From Streptomyces griseofuscus (GTDB taxonomy: Bacteria > Actinomycetota > Actinomycetes > Streptomycetales > Streptomycetaceae): DNA of 64,000 nt. This document shows, piece after piece, positions 25,061 to 34,169 of the stretch (positions within the stretch are counted from its first letter, which is position 1; each line of letters starts with the position of its first letter). The stretch covers positions 1-64,000 of the forward strand of contig NZ_CP051009.1 in assembly GCF_014673495.1 (NCBI RefSeq), in the 5' to 3' direction. The notes below the pieces were generated by a model. It did no database searches, was not told the DNA's origin, and saw only the letters and a program-made list of their open reading frames with translations. The translations under genes were made by a program, and so were the position numbers.

Positions 25061-26239
25061 TCAGGCCGACCGCGCTTCGCCCTCGATCCGAACGACTACG
25101 AAGAGGTCACCCGCATCCCCGCCGTTTCTCCCGGGCCAGCCCAGTCCTTTGAGCCGCAGTCGCTGCCCGGTTCTTACTCCTGGAGGGATCCGGATCCGAT
25201 GGGCCGTTTCTGCGGAAACCTCGCCGGTCCCCTGGCAGGACTCGCAACCCTCCGAGTTGTGCGCACCGGATGTAGGGGCGCAGGCCGGGCAGGGCTTCCG
25301 GTCGGTGAGGAGGAGCTGTGTGACGGCACCGAAGGTCGCGATCCGCGGGCTCACCGCGGATCGGACGTATCTGTCCGGCCCGCGAGTGGGCAAGTCTTCG
25401 TCGAAGTACCGCCGGTCGATCTCACGGAGAGCAAGCATGGCCTCGAAGGCGTCGGCCAGGCGGTCGGCCGGGTCCTTGGCCAGGAGCCGGGTGACGAGCG
25501 CCGCCAGCTCCGACGGGGTGTCGAGCCGAAGCTTGAGCAATGGAGCCGGCTGCTTGTTGAGGTGCTGATTGATCAGGTGCCAGGAAGTCCCCGTGAAAGG
25601 TGGATGCCCGGTGATCATCTCGTAGAGCATGCATCCGAGGGAGTACAGGTCGGAGCGGTGGTCGAAGCTGCCGTTGAAGCACTCGGGCGCCATGTAGGCC
25701 GGGGTGCCGATCAGAACACCGCTGGTGGTGATGTCATGTCGGGCATCGCTGCTCTTGGTGATGCCGAAGTCGACGACCGTCGCCGTGCCGTTGGGGCGGA
25801 CGATGATGTTCGACGGCTTGATGTCACGGTGGGTCAGGCCAGCCTGATGCGCGGTCCCGAGAGCGTCGGCGACACAGGCCGCCGTGCGCAGGACCTCGGG
25901 CAGGGGCAGTCGCCCGCCTTCCAACACCACACTGAGCGGCTTTCCTCGAAGCAGCTCCATCACCAGGTAGGCGTACTGTCGGCCGTTCTGCAGCGCGGAG
26001 CCGAAGTCGTGCACGGTGACGATGTTCGGGTGAGACAGACCGCCGGCCACCGCAGCCTCGCGGGCGAACCGAGCCACCTGCCGGTCGTTGTCCGCGCTGC
26101 CGTCACCGGTAAGGACCTTGACCGCCACCAACCGGTCGACCTTGGGGTCGTGCGCCTTCCACACCTGGCCGAACCCGCCCGCACCGATGGGCTCGATCAG
26201 CCGGTAGCGCCCGTCCAGCACGGCCCCTGCTTGCACGAC
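25061..26239 (-). CDS. Ser/Thr protein kinase fused to a DnaJ C-terminal domain
   Basis: A 392-residue protein (GTG start with GAGGGGGA upstream). The kinase domain, about residues 10-275, has the glycine loop GAGGFGQV, VAVKVL with the ATP-binding Lys (about 41), the catalytic loop HRDIKPSNI, DFGIT and the APE motif (MAPECF), all intact. After residue about 300 comes one DnaJ-type zinc module (CPAC ... CESCQGTG), then the DnaJ substrate-binding segment RIRIPPGVRTGQRLRLKGLG and GDLFVVVRI. There is no J domain and no transmembrane helix or PASTA repeats. The fusion suggests a kinase that senses or binds unfolded protein; this is inference. Confidence 0.85.
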   Translation of the reverse strand, partial: VVQAGAVLDGRYRLIEPIGAGGFGQVWKAHDPKVDRLVAVKVLTGDGSADNDRQVARFAREAAVAGGLSHPNIVTVHDFGSALQNGRQYAYLVMELLRGKPLSVVLEGGRLPLPEVLRTAACVADALGTAHQAGLTHRDIKPSNIIVRPNGTATVVDFGITKSSDARHDITTSGVLIGTPAYMAPECFNGSFDHRSDLYSLGCMLYEMITGHPPFTGTSWHLINQHLNKQPAPLLKLRLDTPSELAALVTRLLAKDPADRLADAFEAMLALREIDRRYFDEDLPTRGPDRYVRSAVSPRIATFGAVTQLLLTDRKPCPACAPTSGAHNSEGCESCQGTGEVSAETAHRIRIPPGVRTGQRLRLKGLGWPGRNGGDAGDLFVVVRIEGEARSA

Positions 26240-26344
26240 TCCCCCTCTTCCAGCAGCCACCGCGTCAGCAGCGCACGGTGTACCAGGCGTGTACCCGTCA
26301 CGCTACGCCGTGACAACCACCAGTAACAGGGGGTGCTGGTCGGC

Positions 26345-27181
26345 TCAGGCCGTGTCGCGCAGTGCAGCCGACTGGGAGACGTCGGCCTGCGTCCCGGACT
26401 CCCGGGCCGCGCGCTCTTGCCGGGCCCGGCCCAGGGCGGCGGCCTCGGTGGCGGCGGCCTGGCGGCGGCGCTGTGCCCGGGTCGACTCGATCGAGGCCGG
26501 CGCGTCGTCCGGGACGACGTCCGGCTCGGGGAACGCGCGGCGGCTCAGCTCCCGCATCGCGGCGGTCTGCCGCTCCACCGCTTCGGCGATGGCCGGGTCA
26601 ACCCGGGACGGCCGGACGGCCTGGCGGTGGGCCTCGATGGCGCGACGGTAGCCGTCCGGCGGGGTCCGTCGCTGCACCGGAGCGGCGAGCACGGTCTGCG
26701 GAGCCGGGTCGTCGGCCGCCGTGGCGGGGCCGGCCTTCACGGGTGCGGGCGCCAGGACGTTCAGCGTGCGGACGTTCGCGCCGCGCACCTTCTCGTTGGC
26801 GGCCGCGACCAGCTTCGGCGCGCTCCAGCGCAGCTTCGTGCCGTACGCGGGGGCGTCGGGGGCGACGTCCAGGCGGCCGGTGTCCGCGTCGAACTTCACG
26901 GCCTGGACGTGACCGGCGAGCTCCGGCGCGGCCGCGGCGAGGATGTCGTCGAACTGCGCCAGGACGCTGCCGCCGGCGGCCGGGGCGCCCATGCCGCGCT
27001 CGGTCATCATCATGCTGATCGCGCTGCCGAGCCCGAGCGGCTCGCGGCCGTCGCGGCGTACAACCGCGCCGGTGCGCCGCTTCGGCTTCTCCTTCCGGGC
27101 GGCCCCGTTCTTCCGTGCCGCTTCCCGGGCCGCGACCAGGGCCTGGCGCGCGAGGTCGACCCCGCTCAGCTCGGTGCTCAC
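26345..27181 (-). CDS. DUF721/DciA-like replication protein
   Basis: A 278-residue protein whose GTG start overlaps the rep stop (GTGA). A DUF721 domain lies at about residues 60-150 (GSVLAQFDDILAAAAPELAG, YGTKLRWSAPKLVAAANEKV, VRTLNVLAP). DUF721 proteins (DciA) help load the replicative helicase in bacteria without DnaC. The C-terminal half is basic, with Arg/Ala-rich helices. Coupling to rep points to helicase loading at the plasmid origin. Confidence 0.78.
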   Translation of the reverse strand: MSTELSGVDLARQALVAAREAARKNGAARKEKPKRRTGAVVRRDGREPLGLGSAISMMMTERGMGAPAAGGSVLAQFDDILAAAAPELAGHVQAVKFDADTGRLDVAPDAPAYGTKLRWSAPKLVAAANEKVRGANVRTLNVLAPAPVKAGPATAADDPAPQTVLAAPVQRRTPPDGYRRAIEAHRQAVRPSRVDPAIAEAVERQTAAMRELSRRAFPEPDVVPDDAPASIESTRAQRRRQAAATEAAALGRARQERAARESGTQADVSQSAALRDTA

Positions 27182-29727
27182 GCGATCACCGCCCCGGCCG
27201 CCTCGCAGGCCAGCGGGCGCTCGGCGAGCTCCGGCAGCCGGTCCGTCCACGGCGCGGCCGCGGCCGTCTCGGTGGGGGCGGCGGTCTGCTCGCGCAGCTG
27301 TTTCAGCCGCATCGCCAGCAAGTACCCGGCCACCCGTCCCCGGGCCGCGTCGGCGGCCTTCGTCGCGGCGGCGACGGCGTCCGCACCGTGCGGGTGGCGC
27401 CGGTACCAGCGGCGGCCCTGCTCGGTCTGGTACGCCCGCTGTGCCTCCGCTTCAGCGTCCTCGGACCGGGCCAGCCGGCGCAGCGCCGCCTCGCGACGCT
27501 CGTCCCGGATCCGCCGTGCCACCTGCGATGCGGTGTGGGCCAGCACGTCCGGGTTGGCATCCTGGCCGCAGGCACGCTCGCATGCCGCCGCCAGCAGAGT
27601 CCGGGTGTCCGGCTCGCACTGCTCGATCATCGCCCTGACCGCGTCGGGGTCCGTGAGGTCGGCCCGTGCGGCGACGGCCAGCTCGACCGCCTCCCGGATG
27701 AGAGCCTCCGTGTTGCGCGCCAGCTCCTCGGTGCGCCGGCGGGAGGTGCACTGCGGGCACAGACTCGCCGATTCCGGCAGGCCGCAGTCCTCGCACGGCA
27801 GCATCCCTCGTGTCAGCCAGGCCGCCTCCGCCGCCTGCCGCTCGCGCTCCGCCCTCTCCCTGGCAGCCGCACGGGCGGCATCCCGGCGCGCCCGCTCGAC
27901 GGCGGCCTGCTCGCGCCGCCGCACCAGGTCCGCCGCCTCGGCTGTTGCGTGCTCGCGCAGCCGCTCCTCGAGGACGCGCCGCCGCTCTCCGTCGGACAGG
28001 CCGGGCAGCTCCTTGTCGATCTCAGCAGCGGTCTTCGCGCGACGGGCACGGCGGATGTGGACCACGTTGCCGCACATCTCGCAGTCAGCGCCGGTGTCCA
28101 GCCGGATTCCGTCGTCGCAGCGCCGGTCTGTGCACGCCTGGCGCTGCACCAGGCCACGCCGCGTCAGCCACGGGAACGGGCGGTCGACCAAGGCCTCGCC
28201 GCCGGTCTCCTTCAGCCGGTCGGTGAGCCGGTCGGCCAGCAGCCGCGGCCCGCCGCCCTGGTGCTCCAGCAGGCCCTCCAGCCGCTTGATCTCCGCCTCC
28301 GCGGCCGCCTGCACCTGGTCCTGCTGCCAGCCGGAAAGCTGCACCCACAGCCCCGCGACAGGCCCCAGTGCCACCTGCAGAGCAGGACGAGCCGGAAGGC
28401 CCACCCTCCGCTGCTGCTGCGCCTTGTCCCAGCCCACGGCCTTCGCCTGGCCACTGGCAACAGCTCCGGCAGCACGCTGCCCACCCTGCTCATCGACCGG
28501 GGACTCCTTCGGCTTTTCCCCGCGAAGCGGGCCGCCCTCGGCCACCGGCGACCCGCTCCCGGCAATGGCGCTCTCGCCGTCGGCGGCCTGTTCCTCACCC
28601 GCGCACGCGCGCTCCGGCCGACGGCCTTCAGCCCCACGGCCTTCGCCGGAAAAGCCATAAGAGAGCTGCGGGGGAACGACGGGAGTAACCAGGTGAGGGT
28701 GGTCAGTGTGAAGGGCTGCCGCAACGTCGGGCTCTGCAACATCCGCCTCATCCGTCACCGGCACGCCGCTGACCTGGGGTTCCGTCGCCAGGCTGGGCGC
28801 CTCACTAGGCCCTGCCGCAACATCGGGGTCTGAAAACTCGGGCTCGAGGGCCTCCGCGCGGTCCTCCTGGACATCGTCGGCGACCGTGCGGCCGTGCGCG
28901 GCAGCGACCGCCGGCACCATCAGCCGCGACCGGTTCGCCAGCCCGGAGCCCGTCTTGAGCCGCACCCGCAGCACCAGCTCCCGGTCCTCCAGGCGCTCCA
29001 GCACCCGCTCCCCCGCCGACGCCGAGCAGCCCAGCAGCCGGGCCACCGTCGCCGCCGCCCGGCCGCGCTTGGTGTCCACCGTCCCGCCGCACTGCCGTAC
29101 CCGCCCGGTCTCCCGCGCCTCCAGCACCAGCATCAGCAGCGCCAGACGGTCCGTCGCCGCTCCTCGACCGGTACGTGTACCGATCAGCCCGGCCGGAGTG
29201 ACCCGGCCGTCCTTGTGCTTCCAGCCCGGCGCCATCACGGCCTCCATCAGCCGCTGCAGCGTCGCGTACTCCTTCTTCGCCAGATTCAGCGGGTGCCCGA
29301 CGACGTCCTGCGCCGCCCACAGAGGCAGCACCTTGCACTTCAGGCCGATGTCCTCGCGGTACTCGCCCTTCTCGGTGTCCACCGACACCACGCCCGAGCC
29401 GCGCAGCCCCGACACCACCTCAGACGCCGTGTACGACGCCGACAGCCCGAGCCACCGGCCCAACTCCGAGGTATGGATCTTCACGACACCGGTCTCCGAG
29501 GGCGTCCGCGACGCCAGCACCAGCACCGCCAGACGCACCGCGTCCGGTGCACCGTCCAGGCCGGCCAGGTCCAGCAGCGTGCGCACCGCGCCACCCAGAC
29601 GGGCGCGGGCATCCCGCCCGAGCGACAGCGGATGACCCGCGGCCCGCTCCGGGACCGGCCCGGCAGGGATGGGCAACTCCGTACGGGGGCGCACGAACGC
29701 GGCGGCCCGTGCCGCCACGGCGCTCAT
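27178..29727 (-). CDS. Linear-plasmid replication initiator Rep
   Basis: An 849-residue protein. The N-terminal half has two winged-helix-like regions: LAVLVLASRTPSETGVVKIH with ELGRWLGLSASYTASEVVSG near residue 95, and ATVARLLGCSASAGERVLER near 235. A long acidic linker spans about 290-430. The C-terminal half has Cys pairs (CEMC, CEDCGLPESASLCPQC) forming zinc ribbons within Arg/Glu-rich coiled coils. This build matches large Rep proteins of Streptomyces linear plasmids; there is no polymerase or primase motif. A possible 20-codon ORF (MTKMTSVLAVAAAVV) overlaps its start. The ~1 kb upstream is the best origin candidate. Confidence 0.65.
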   Translation of the reverse strand: MSAVAARAAAFVRPRTELPIPAGPVPERAAGHPLSLGRDARARLGGAVRTLLDLAGLDGAPDAVRLAVLVLASRTPSETGVVKIHTSELGRWLGLSASYTASEVVSGLRGSGVVSVDTEKGEYREDIGLKCKVLPLWAAQDVVGHPLNLAKKEYATLQRLMEAVMAPGWKHKDGRVTPAGLIGTRTGRGAATDRLALLMLVLEARETGRVRQCGGTVDTKRGRAAATVARLLGCSASAGERVLERLEDRELVLRVRLKTGSGLANRSRLMVPAVAAAHGRTVADDVQEDRAEALEPEFSDPDVAAGPSEAPSLATEPQVSGVPVTDEADVAEPDVAAALHTDHPHLVTPVVPPQLSYGFSGEGRGAEGRRPERACAGEEQAADGESAIAGSGSPVAEGGPLRGEKPKESPVDEQGGQRAAGAVASGQAKAVGWDKAQQQRRVGLPARPALQVALGPVAGLWVQLSGWQQDQVQAAAEAEIKRLEGLLEHQGGGPRLLADRLTDRLKETGGEALVDRPFPWLTRRGLVQRQACTDRRCDDGIRLDTGADCEMCGNVVHIRRARRAKTAAEIDKELPGLSDGERRRVLEERLREHATAEAADLVRRREQAAVERARRDAARAAARERAERERQAAEAAWLTRGMLPCEDCGLPESASLCPQCTSRRRTEELARNTEALIREAVELAVAARADLTDPDAVRAMIEQCEPDTRTLLAAACERACGQDANPDVLAHTASQVARRIRDERREAALRRLARSEDAEAEAQRAYQTEQGRRWYRRHPHGADAVAAATKAADAARGRVAGYLLAMRLKQLREQTAAPTETAAAAPWTDRLPELAERPLACEAAGAVIA

Positions 29728-30706
29728 CGGCCCACCGCCGTGACCACAGCGGCGGCCACCGCCAGGACCGAGGTCATCTTCGTCATCGGGCAGGTGTACA
29801 CGCCAAAGCGGACACCCCCCGCAACAGGCAAAACGCGTGCTTCGTGATCCATCCGCCGAGCCTGCGATACGCGGCCTGTGGACAGAGCCCGCTCAGCCCG
29901 AATCACCCCCCGCGCTCCCGCACGGCGGGCACCAACTTCAGATCGCGTCCCGCCACACGGGACGGCACCCTCGCGGACACCGCCGTCGACGGACTTGTCG
30001 ATGAACTCCGAGAGCGGGTGCATGGGCCGGGCGGCCGACGCCGCGACCGTGCCCGGCGAGCCCGCCCCGAAAGCACTGCTCTTGTAGCTTCCTACCGGAA
30101 ATCCAACTTCCGGTACGGAACGGAAAAAGAGGGACGAAAGGTACGCCGATCCCGTCACACGAGACGATCGCCACGCCTGAACCGGGGTGAAACGGGCAAG
30201 GCCAAGCTGACAAGGGGACACCACTTCGGGCACTATGAGAACGACCGCCTTGATGTATCACTCGGCGTATCACCGAGTGAGTTTCAGCAGATGGGTGGAC
30301 GCGCCCCCTCCGTGAGGAGCGGGCGGACATCGAACAGGTGAGTGGGGACCTCCCTTCCTCGCGGTTCGGTGGGCGATACGTCGGCCGTTGTCAGCGACCG
30401 GTGTGTTGCTTTGTGATGCGCCGGCCCTGTCAGGCCGGGGTGTTGCGTGGCCCTTGTCAAAGGGGCCGACCCGCTTGTCGAAGGCGGGGTTTTGCTGGGA
30501 TGTGGCTCGATGAGCCGAAGCTCGCAACCGGGTGTCAAGCCGGGACCGAGCAGCCGATCCGGGGTGTCAAGCCCGGTCGGAGCGAAGGGCCGCGCGAGGC
30601 AGTGGATTGTCAGTCCGCTTTCTGGCGCGCGGCCGGTGGCGGTTACGTCACCCCGACCCCCTCGAATCCGAAGGTGGAGTCGGCGTGCCGGAAAACAGGT
30701 ACGAAG
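29728..30706. other. Non-coding region upstream of rep, candidate origin
   Basis: About 980 bases without a supported gene between the Tap-like HTH gene and rep. It holds several short repeats: inverted TACCGGAA/TTCCGGTA at about 30093-30115, and near-palindromic TCACTCGGCG/CACCGAGTGA at about 30258-30280. A cluster of TGTC-centred motifs (CCCTTGTCAAAGGGG 30451-30465, CGCTTGTCGAAGGCGG 30473-30488, GGTGTCAAGC at 30531 and 30563) also occurs. Origin function is inferred from position and repeats. Confidence 0.5.
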
Positions 30707-30973
30707 TCAGTCCTCACCGGGCACCTCCTTGGCGGCGGCCGGGTACTTCCCGGCCAGCCGACGGAGGAAGTGTGCGTACTTCAGGCGATTGCTTCGGTGG
30801 GGCTTTGTGAGTCCCGCCTCCCACCGCGCGACGGCGACGCGCTTGACGCCGATGGCGCGGGCGACTTCCTCCTGGGTGAGCCCGGCGGCGACTCGCAGCT
30901 GCTGCCGAACGCGAGGCGAAGGGAGGGTACCGGCATCCACCAGAGCATCGATGCGACGCAGCGGATCCGACAT
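30707..30973 (-). CDS. XRE-type HTH protein resembling the Tap N-terminus
   Basis: An 88-residue DNA-binding protein. MSDPLRRIDALVDAGTLPSP, then an XRE helix-turn-helix (RVAAGLTQEEVARAIGVKRV) and HFLRRLAGKYP. The same order and spacing occurs at the N-terminus of Tap in this window (MSELFDAVDALVASRSPLPS, LRVAHGLTLDEVASALKVRR, LLKQLAGLYP). It looks like a free-standing version of that domain. GGAGGG lies 5 bases before the ATG. It could be a regulator of rep or compete with Tap for telomeric DNA; both are inference. Confidence 0.8.
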   Translation of the reverse strand: MSDPLRRIDALVDAGTLPSPRVRQQLRVAAGLTQEEVARAIGVKRVAVARWEAGLTKPHRSNRLKYAHFLRRLAGKYPAAAKEVPGED

Positions 30974-31054
30974 CGCGCCCTCCAACCTAGAAAACAGTTC
31001 CTGAAAAGATACATGAAGTGATCTCCGGAACTGCACTCCGTTCGACGCCCGGTA

Positions 31055-31714
31055 GTGTCCGTAGCCGTGCCCCGCGTGGTGTTCTTCGATCTGGACGGCA
31101 CGCTGGCCGACCGACAGTCGGCGCTCAGCGACGCCGTGACCAGCCTGTGTCGTTCCCGCGCGCTCTCCGCAGATGCCGAACAGTGGCTGCGCACCGCGCT
31201 GGCAGAGCGCGCAACCGCCGACGACTTCGCCCGGCTGCAGAAAGCCTTCGGCCTCAAGGCGTCGGCCGCGGACCTGTGGCAGGAATACGTCGACCTCATG
31301 GCCGCCGCAGTCACCTGCCGCCCCGAGGTACTCGAGGGCCTGGCCCGTCTGCGCGCGGCTGCATGGACGATCGGCGTTATCACCAACGGGGCCAGCGACA
31401 TCCAACGCGCCAAACTCGCCGGGACTGGTCTCGCCCCCCTGGTCGACGGCGTCGCCGCCTCGGGCGACCTGGAGATCCGCAAGCCGGACCGGCGCCTCTT
31501 CGAACTCGGGGCTACCCGGTGCGGCGTCAGCCTCGCGGACGACGGCTGGATGGTCGGCGACAACCCTGCCGGAGACATCGGCGGCGGCCACCAGGCCGGC
31601 CTGCGCACCATCTGGCTGCGCGGACGCCCCTGGCCCCACGGACTTGCTTACGCGCACCACGTCGTCGACGACGTCACCGACGCCATCGCCATCCTGCTCA
31701 ACGAGACGGAGTAG
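31055..31714 (+). CDS. HAD-superfamily phosphatase
   Basis: A 219-residue haloacid-dehalogenase hydrolase with all four motifs: VVFFDLDGTLAD (nucleophile Asp), IGVITNGAS, the Lys of RKPDRRLFELG, and MVGDNPAGDIGGG (metal-binding Asp). A helical cap at about 20-85 is of the phosphoglycolate-phosphatase type. The substrate is probably a small phosphoester, not identifiable here. It starts with GTG (a second GTG follows four codons later). Followed 4 bases later by the dehydrogenase gene. Confidence 0.85.
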   Translation: MSVAVPRVVFFDLDGTLADRQSALSDAVTSLCRSRALSADAEQWLRTALAERATADDFARLQKAFGLKASAADLWQEYVDLMAAAVTCRPEVLEGLARLRAAAWTIGVITNGASDIQRAKLAGTGLAPLVDGVAASGDLEIRKPDRRLFELGATRCGVSLADDGWMVGDNPAGDIGGGHQAGLRTIWLRGRPWPHGLAYAHHVVDDVTDAIAILLNETE

Positions 31715-31718
31715 CACC

Positions 31719-32558
31719 GTGGACCAGCCGACTGTCGGCATCCTCCACCCCGGCAGCATGGGCGCCGCTGTCGCCGCCTGTGCCGTGACGAACGCGGCCG
31801 CGGTCCTGTGGTGCGAGACCGGGCGCAGCACCGCATCCGTGGAGCGCGCTGCCGGGTTCGGGTTGACGCCCGTGGTCACGGTGGCCGAGCTGCTGGACCG
31901 CAGCGACATCGTCATCAGTCTCTGCCCGCCGGCCGCTGCCGAAGACCTGGCCCGCGACGTCGCCGGGCACCGCTTCACCGGGGTGTACGTGGAGGCGAAC
32001 GCCATCAACCCCGAGCGAATGAAGCGGATCGCCGCGCTGCTCGAACACGGCGCGGCAGTCGTGGACGGCGGTGTCGTCGGCTCCCCGCCGGTCGGCGGCA
32101 AGACCTCCACGTTGTACCTGTCCGGCCCGGCCGATGCGACCGAGCGCATCGAGGCGCTGTTCGCGGGCACCGCCGTCCGAACGGCATTGCTGGGCACGGA
32201 TGTCGGGAAGGCATCCGCGCTGAAGTTGTCGTACACCAGCTTCCAGAAGACCAGCCGAGTGCTGGTGGCGCTCGCGGTCGGCATGGCTCGCGAGCACGGC
32301 GTCGACCAGGAGCTCATCGAGGTCGCCTCCCGGCGCACCGACTCGTACCTCTCCGAGCCGCAGTACGTCGCCAAAACCGCCGCGCGCGCTTGGCGCTGGG
32401 GCCCGGAGCTGGAGGAAGCTGCCGACGCGCTCGCGGTCGCTGGCCTTCCACCGGAGATGCTGCGTGCGGCCGCGTCCACGCTGGCACGGTGGAACGACGC
32501 CAAGGACGACGACGAGCTCACGCTCACCGACGCCTTGGACCTACTCGCCCAGCCGTAG
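31719..32558 (+). CDS. NAD(P)-dependent beta-hydroxyacid-dehydrogenase-like enzyme
   Basis: A 279-residue protein of the 3-hydroxyisobutyrate/6-phosphogluconate dehydrogenase superfamily. The Rossmann motif VGILHPGSMGAAVA is at the N-terminus, VISLCPPAAAEDLAR and VYVEANAINPERMKR follow, and VVDGGVVGSPPVGG is the substrate-side loop. A conserved Lys occurs in KASALKLSYTSFQK. The C-terminal helical part resembles DUF1932-type proteins. The GTG start lies just after the HAD stop; the two form an operon. The substrate is unknown. Confidence 0.8.
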   Translation: MDQPTVGILHPGSMGAAVAACAVTNAAAVLWCETGRSTASVERAAGFGLTPVVTVAELLDRSDIVISLCPPAAAEDLARDVAGHRFTGVYVEANAINPERMKRIAALLEHGAAVVDGGVVGSPPVGGKTSTLYLSGPADATERIEALFAGTAVRTALLGTDVGKASALKLSYTSFQKTSRVLVALAVGMAREHGVDQELIEVASRRTDSYLSEPQYVAKTAARAWRWGPELEEAADALAVAGLPPEMLRAAASTLARWNDAKDDDELTLTDALDLLAQP

Positions 32559-32565
32559 CCCGTGC

Positions 32566-33135
32566 TCATGGCGTCGCCGCTCCCGCCCGCTGCGCCAGCA
32601 GCTGGTCGATGAGCTGCGCCGCATCCTGCGGAGCCGACGCCGTGGTGTCCACGGTCAGGTCCCAGACCATGCCCTGGTGCGCGTCCAGGTCCTCGCGGGT
32701 CGCGTCCCACGCCGCCAGGCGCGCCGTGGTGTCGCTGTCGCCGCGCCCCGCCGACCGCTGCTCGGTCACCTCGCGCGGGCACCACAGCAGCACCACCGAC
32801 CAGTCGGCCGGGTAACAGTCGATCAGCGCTCGGATGCCGTCGACCTGCCCGAGGTGAACCACGGGCACCCCGGCCGCGAACGCGGCGTCGACGCCGGGTC
32901 GGTCGATCGCGTACGTGTTGCCGTACCGAGTGTTCGCGTAGACGACGTCGCCCGCGGCCTCGAGCTCGCGCAGTTGCTCCGCCGTGCCCATCCGGTAGCC
33001 GTCCGACTTGCCCGTCCCGACCTTGAGCCGTGCGAACTGCCCATACCTGGAGTCAAGTTCGCTGAGCGCGGTGGTGACGGTGTCCTTGCCCGAGGCCGGC
33101 GGGCCGTAGAGGATCACGCCCTGCTTCGCCGTCAC
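32566..33135 (-). CDS. P-loop nucleotide-kinase-like protein
   Basis: A 189-residue protein with a Walker A motif ILYGPPASGKDTVTTAL at the N-terminus. The rest has the order of guanylate-kinase-like enzymes: KVGTGKSDGYRMGT, VVYANTRYGNTYAIDRPGVD, VVHLGQVDGIRALI and VVLLWCPREVTEQR. It starts with GTG, overlapping the stop of the HTH-P-loop gene by 4 bases. Phosphorylation of a nucleotide or similar small molecule is likely; the acceptor is not known. It converges on the dehydrogenase gene with only 7 bases between the stops. Confidence 0.75.
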   Translation of the reverse strand: MTAKQGVILYGPPASGKDTVTTALSELDSRYGQFARLKVGTGKSDGYRMGTAEQLRELEAAGDVVYANTRYGNTYAIDRPGVDAAFAAGVPVVHLGQVDGIRALIDCYPADWSVVLLWCPREVTEQRSAGRGDSDTTARLAAWDATREDLDAHQGMVWDLTVDTTASAPQDAAQLIDQLLAQRAGAATP

Positions 33136-34169
33136 GCGTACATCGCCCCCATCGCCTGCCGGGCCTGGTCCGCGAGCGTCACCGCGGTCCCCAGCCGGTT
33201 GTCGACGACCAGGTGCGGCACCGCCGGGCGCAGCTCCAGGTCGATCGTGGCCATGTACTCATCCCACCGCTGGAGCTTCCATGCATCGCGGGCAGCCGAT
33301 CGGAAGGTGATGTACTCGCGCATCGACTCCTCATCGCACCGCACCCACACGGGAAAGACGTCAACGCCCATGGATGCGGCTCGATTCGACAGGCGCTGCA
33401 TCCAGTCCGGGTCGGTCATCTCCGCGATGAACGGAGCGGTCAACACGGTGGAGATGCCGCACTTGATGTTGGCCATGGCCGACTGCATCAGGCAGTCGTA
33501 CTCCACCGGCCGGACCTGCGACCGGTAGAGATCGGTGTGCCGGTCGTTCGCGTCGCCGCCCAGCGCGACCAGGAGGCGCTCCACGAGTGGACGGGTGAGC
33601 GGGTCCTTGTCGAGCAGCGGCCAGCCGGTGAGCTGAACGAAGAAGCGGGCAAGCTCCGTTTTCCCACTGCCAGCGAACCCACCGACGAGGATCAAGACGG
33701 GCCGGTGCGGGTCACCACCGGTATGCCTCCGCTTCCATGCGTCGATGATGCGCTGCTGCAGCGCGAAGTGGTCGGCATCGTCGCTGCCGGGCGCGATGCG
33801 GTGGATCGCCCGCTCAACAGCGAGGACATGGGCGCCGTTGAGGCGGTCGTCCATCGGCGTCAGCGCGAAGGAGGTCTCTTCTCCCGGCAACGCCGCTCGG
33901 AAGCCGAGATCGGGTTCGGTCGCGCGGTAGAGGAGGCAGTAAGCGCGTCGATAGTGCGGGCCCGGGTAGACCTCCCCCTGCTCGTGCTGCCACAAAGTCT
34001 GAGGATTCGCAGCCGGAATGCCCTTGAGCCTGGCTCGTTCAGCAACTTCCCGGAGCCGTTCGCCAGCCTTCTCCAAAGTCAGGCCGTGGGCCTCGCGCTG
34101 CTCCCGCAGCCGGTCTGGCCTCCACCCAGCTCGCTGCTTCCCCACCCTTTGACCCTCCGTCATCATCAT
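33132..34169 (-). CDS. HTH plus P-loop ATPase/kinase
   Basis: A 345-residue fusion. The N-terminal XRE-like helix-turn-helix (LREQREAHGLTLEKAGERLR, about residues 20-75) is followed by an ATP-binding domain with Walker A LVGGFAGSGKTELARFF (about 155), LLDKDPLTRPLVERLL and VFPVWVRCDEESMREYITFR, as in small-molecule/Zeta-toxin-like kinases. This is a kinase domain with its own DNA-binding head, so it may couple enzyme state to transcription. No clear ribosome-binding site is visible. Confidence 0.7.
   Translation of the reverse strand: MMMTEGQRVGKQRAGWRPDRLREQREAHGLTLEKAGERLREVAERARLKGIPAANPQTLWQHEQGEVYPGPHYRRAYCLLYRATEPDLGFRAALPGEETSFALTPMDDRLNGAHVLAVERAIHRIAPGSDDADHFALQQRIIDAWKRRHTGGDPHRPVLILVGGFAGSGKTELARFFVQLTGWPLLDKDPLTRPLVERLLVALGGDANDRHTDLYRSQVRPVEYDCLMQSAMANIKCGISTVLTAPFIAEMTDPDWMQRLSNRAASMGVDVFPVWVRCDEESMREYITFRSAARDAWKLQRWDEYMATIDLELRPAVPHLVVDNRLGTAVTLADQARQAMGAMYA

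Noticed and set aside
26333..28833. Long plus-strand frames opposite rep and the DUF721 gene
   Set aside because: Ser/Arg/Ala-rich shadow frames; the minus-strand genes have coupled starts and recognisable domains.
30974..32785. 692-codon minus-strand frame over the HAD and dehydrogenase genes
   Set aside because: Only its last 88 codons form a real protein (the Tap-like HTH). The rest is a shadow of two well-supported plus-strand enzymes.
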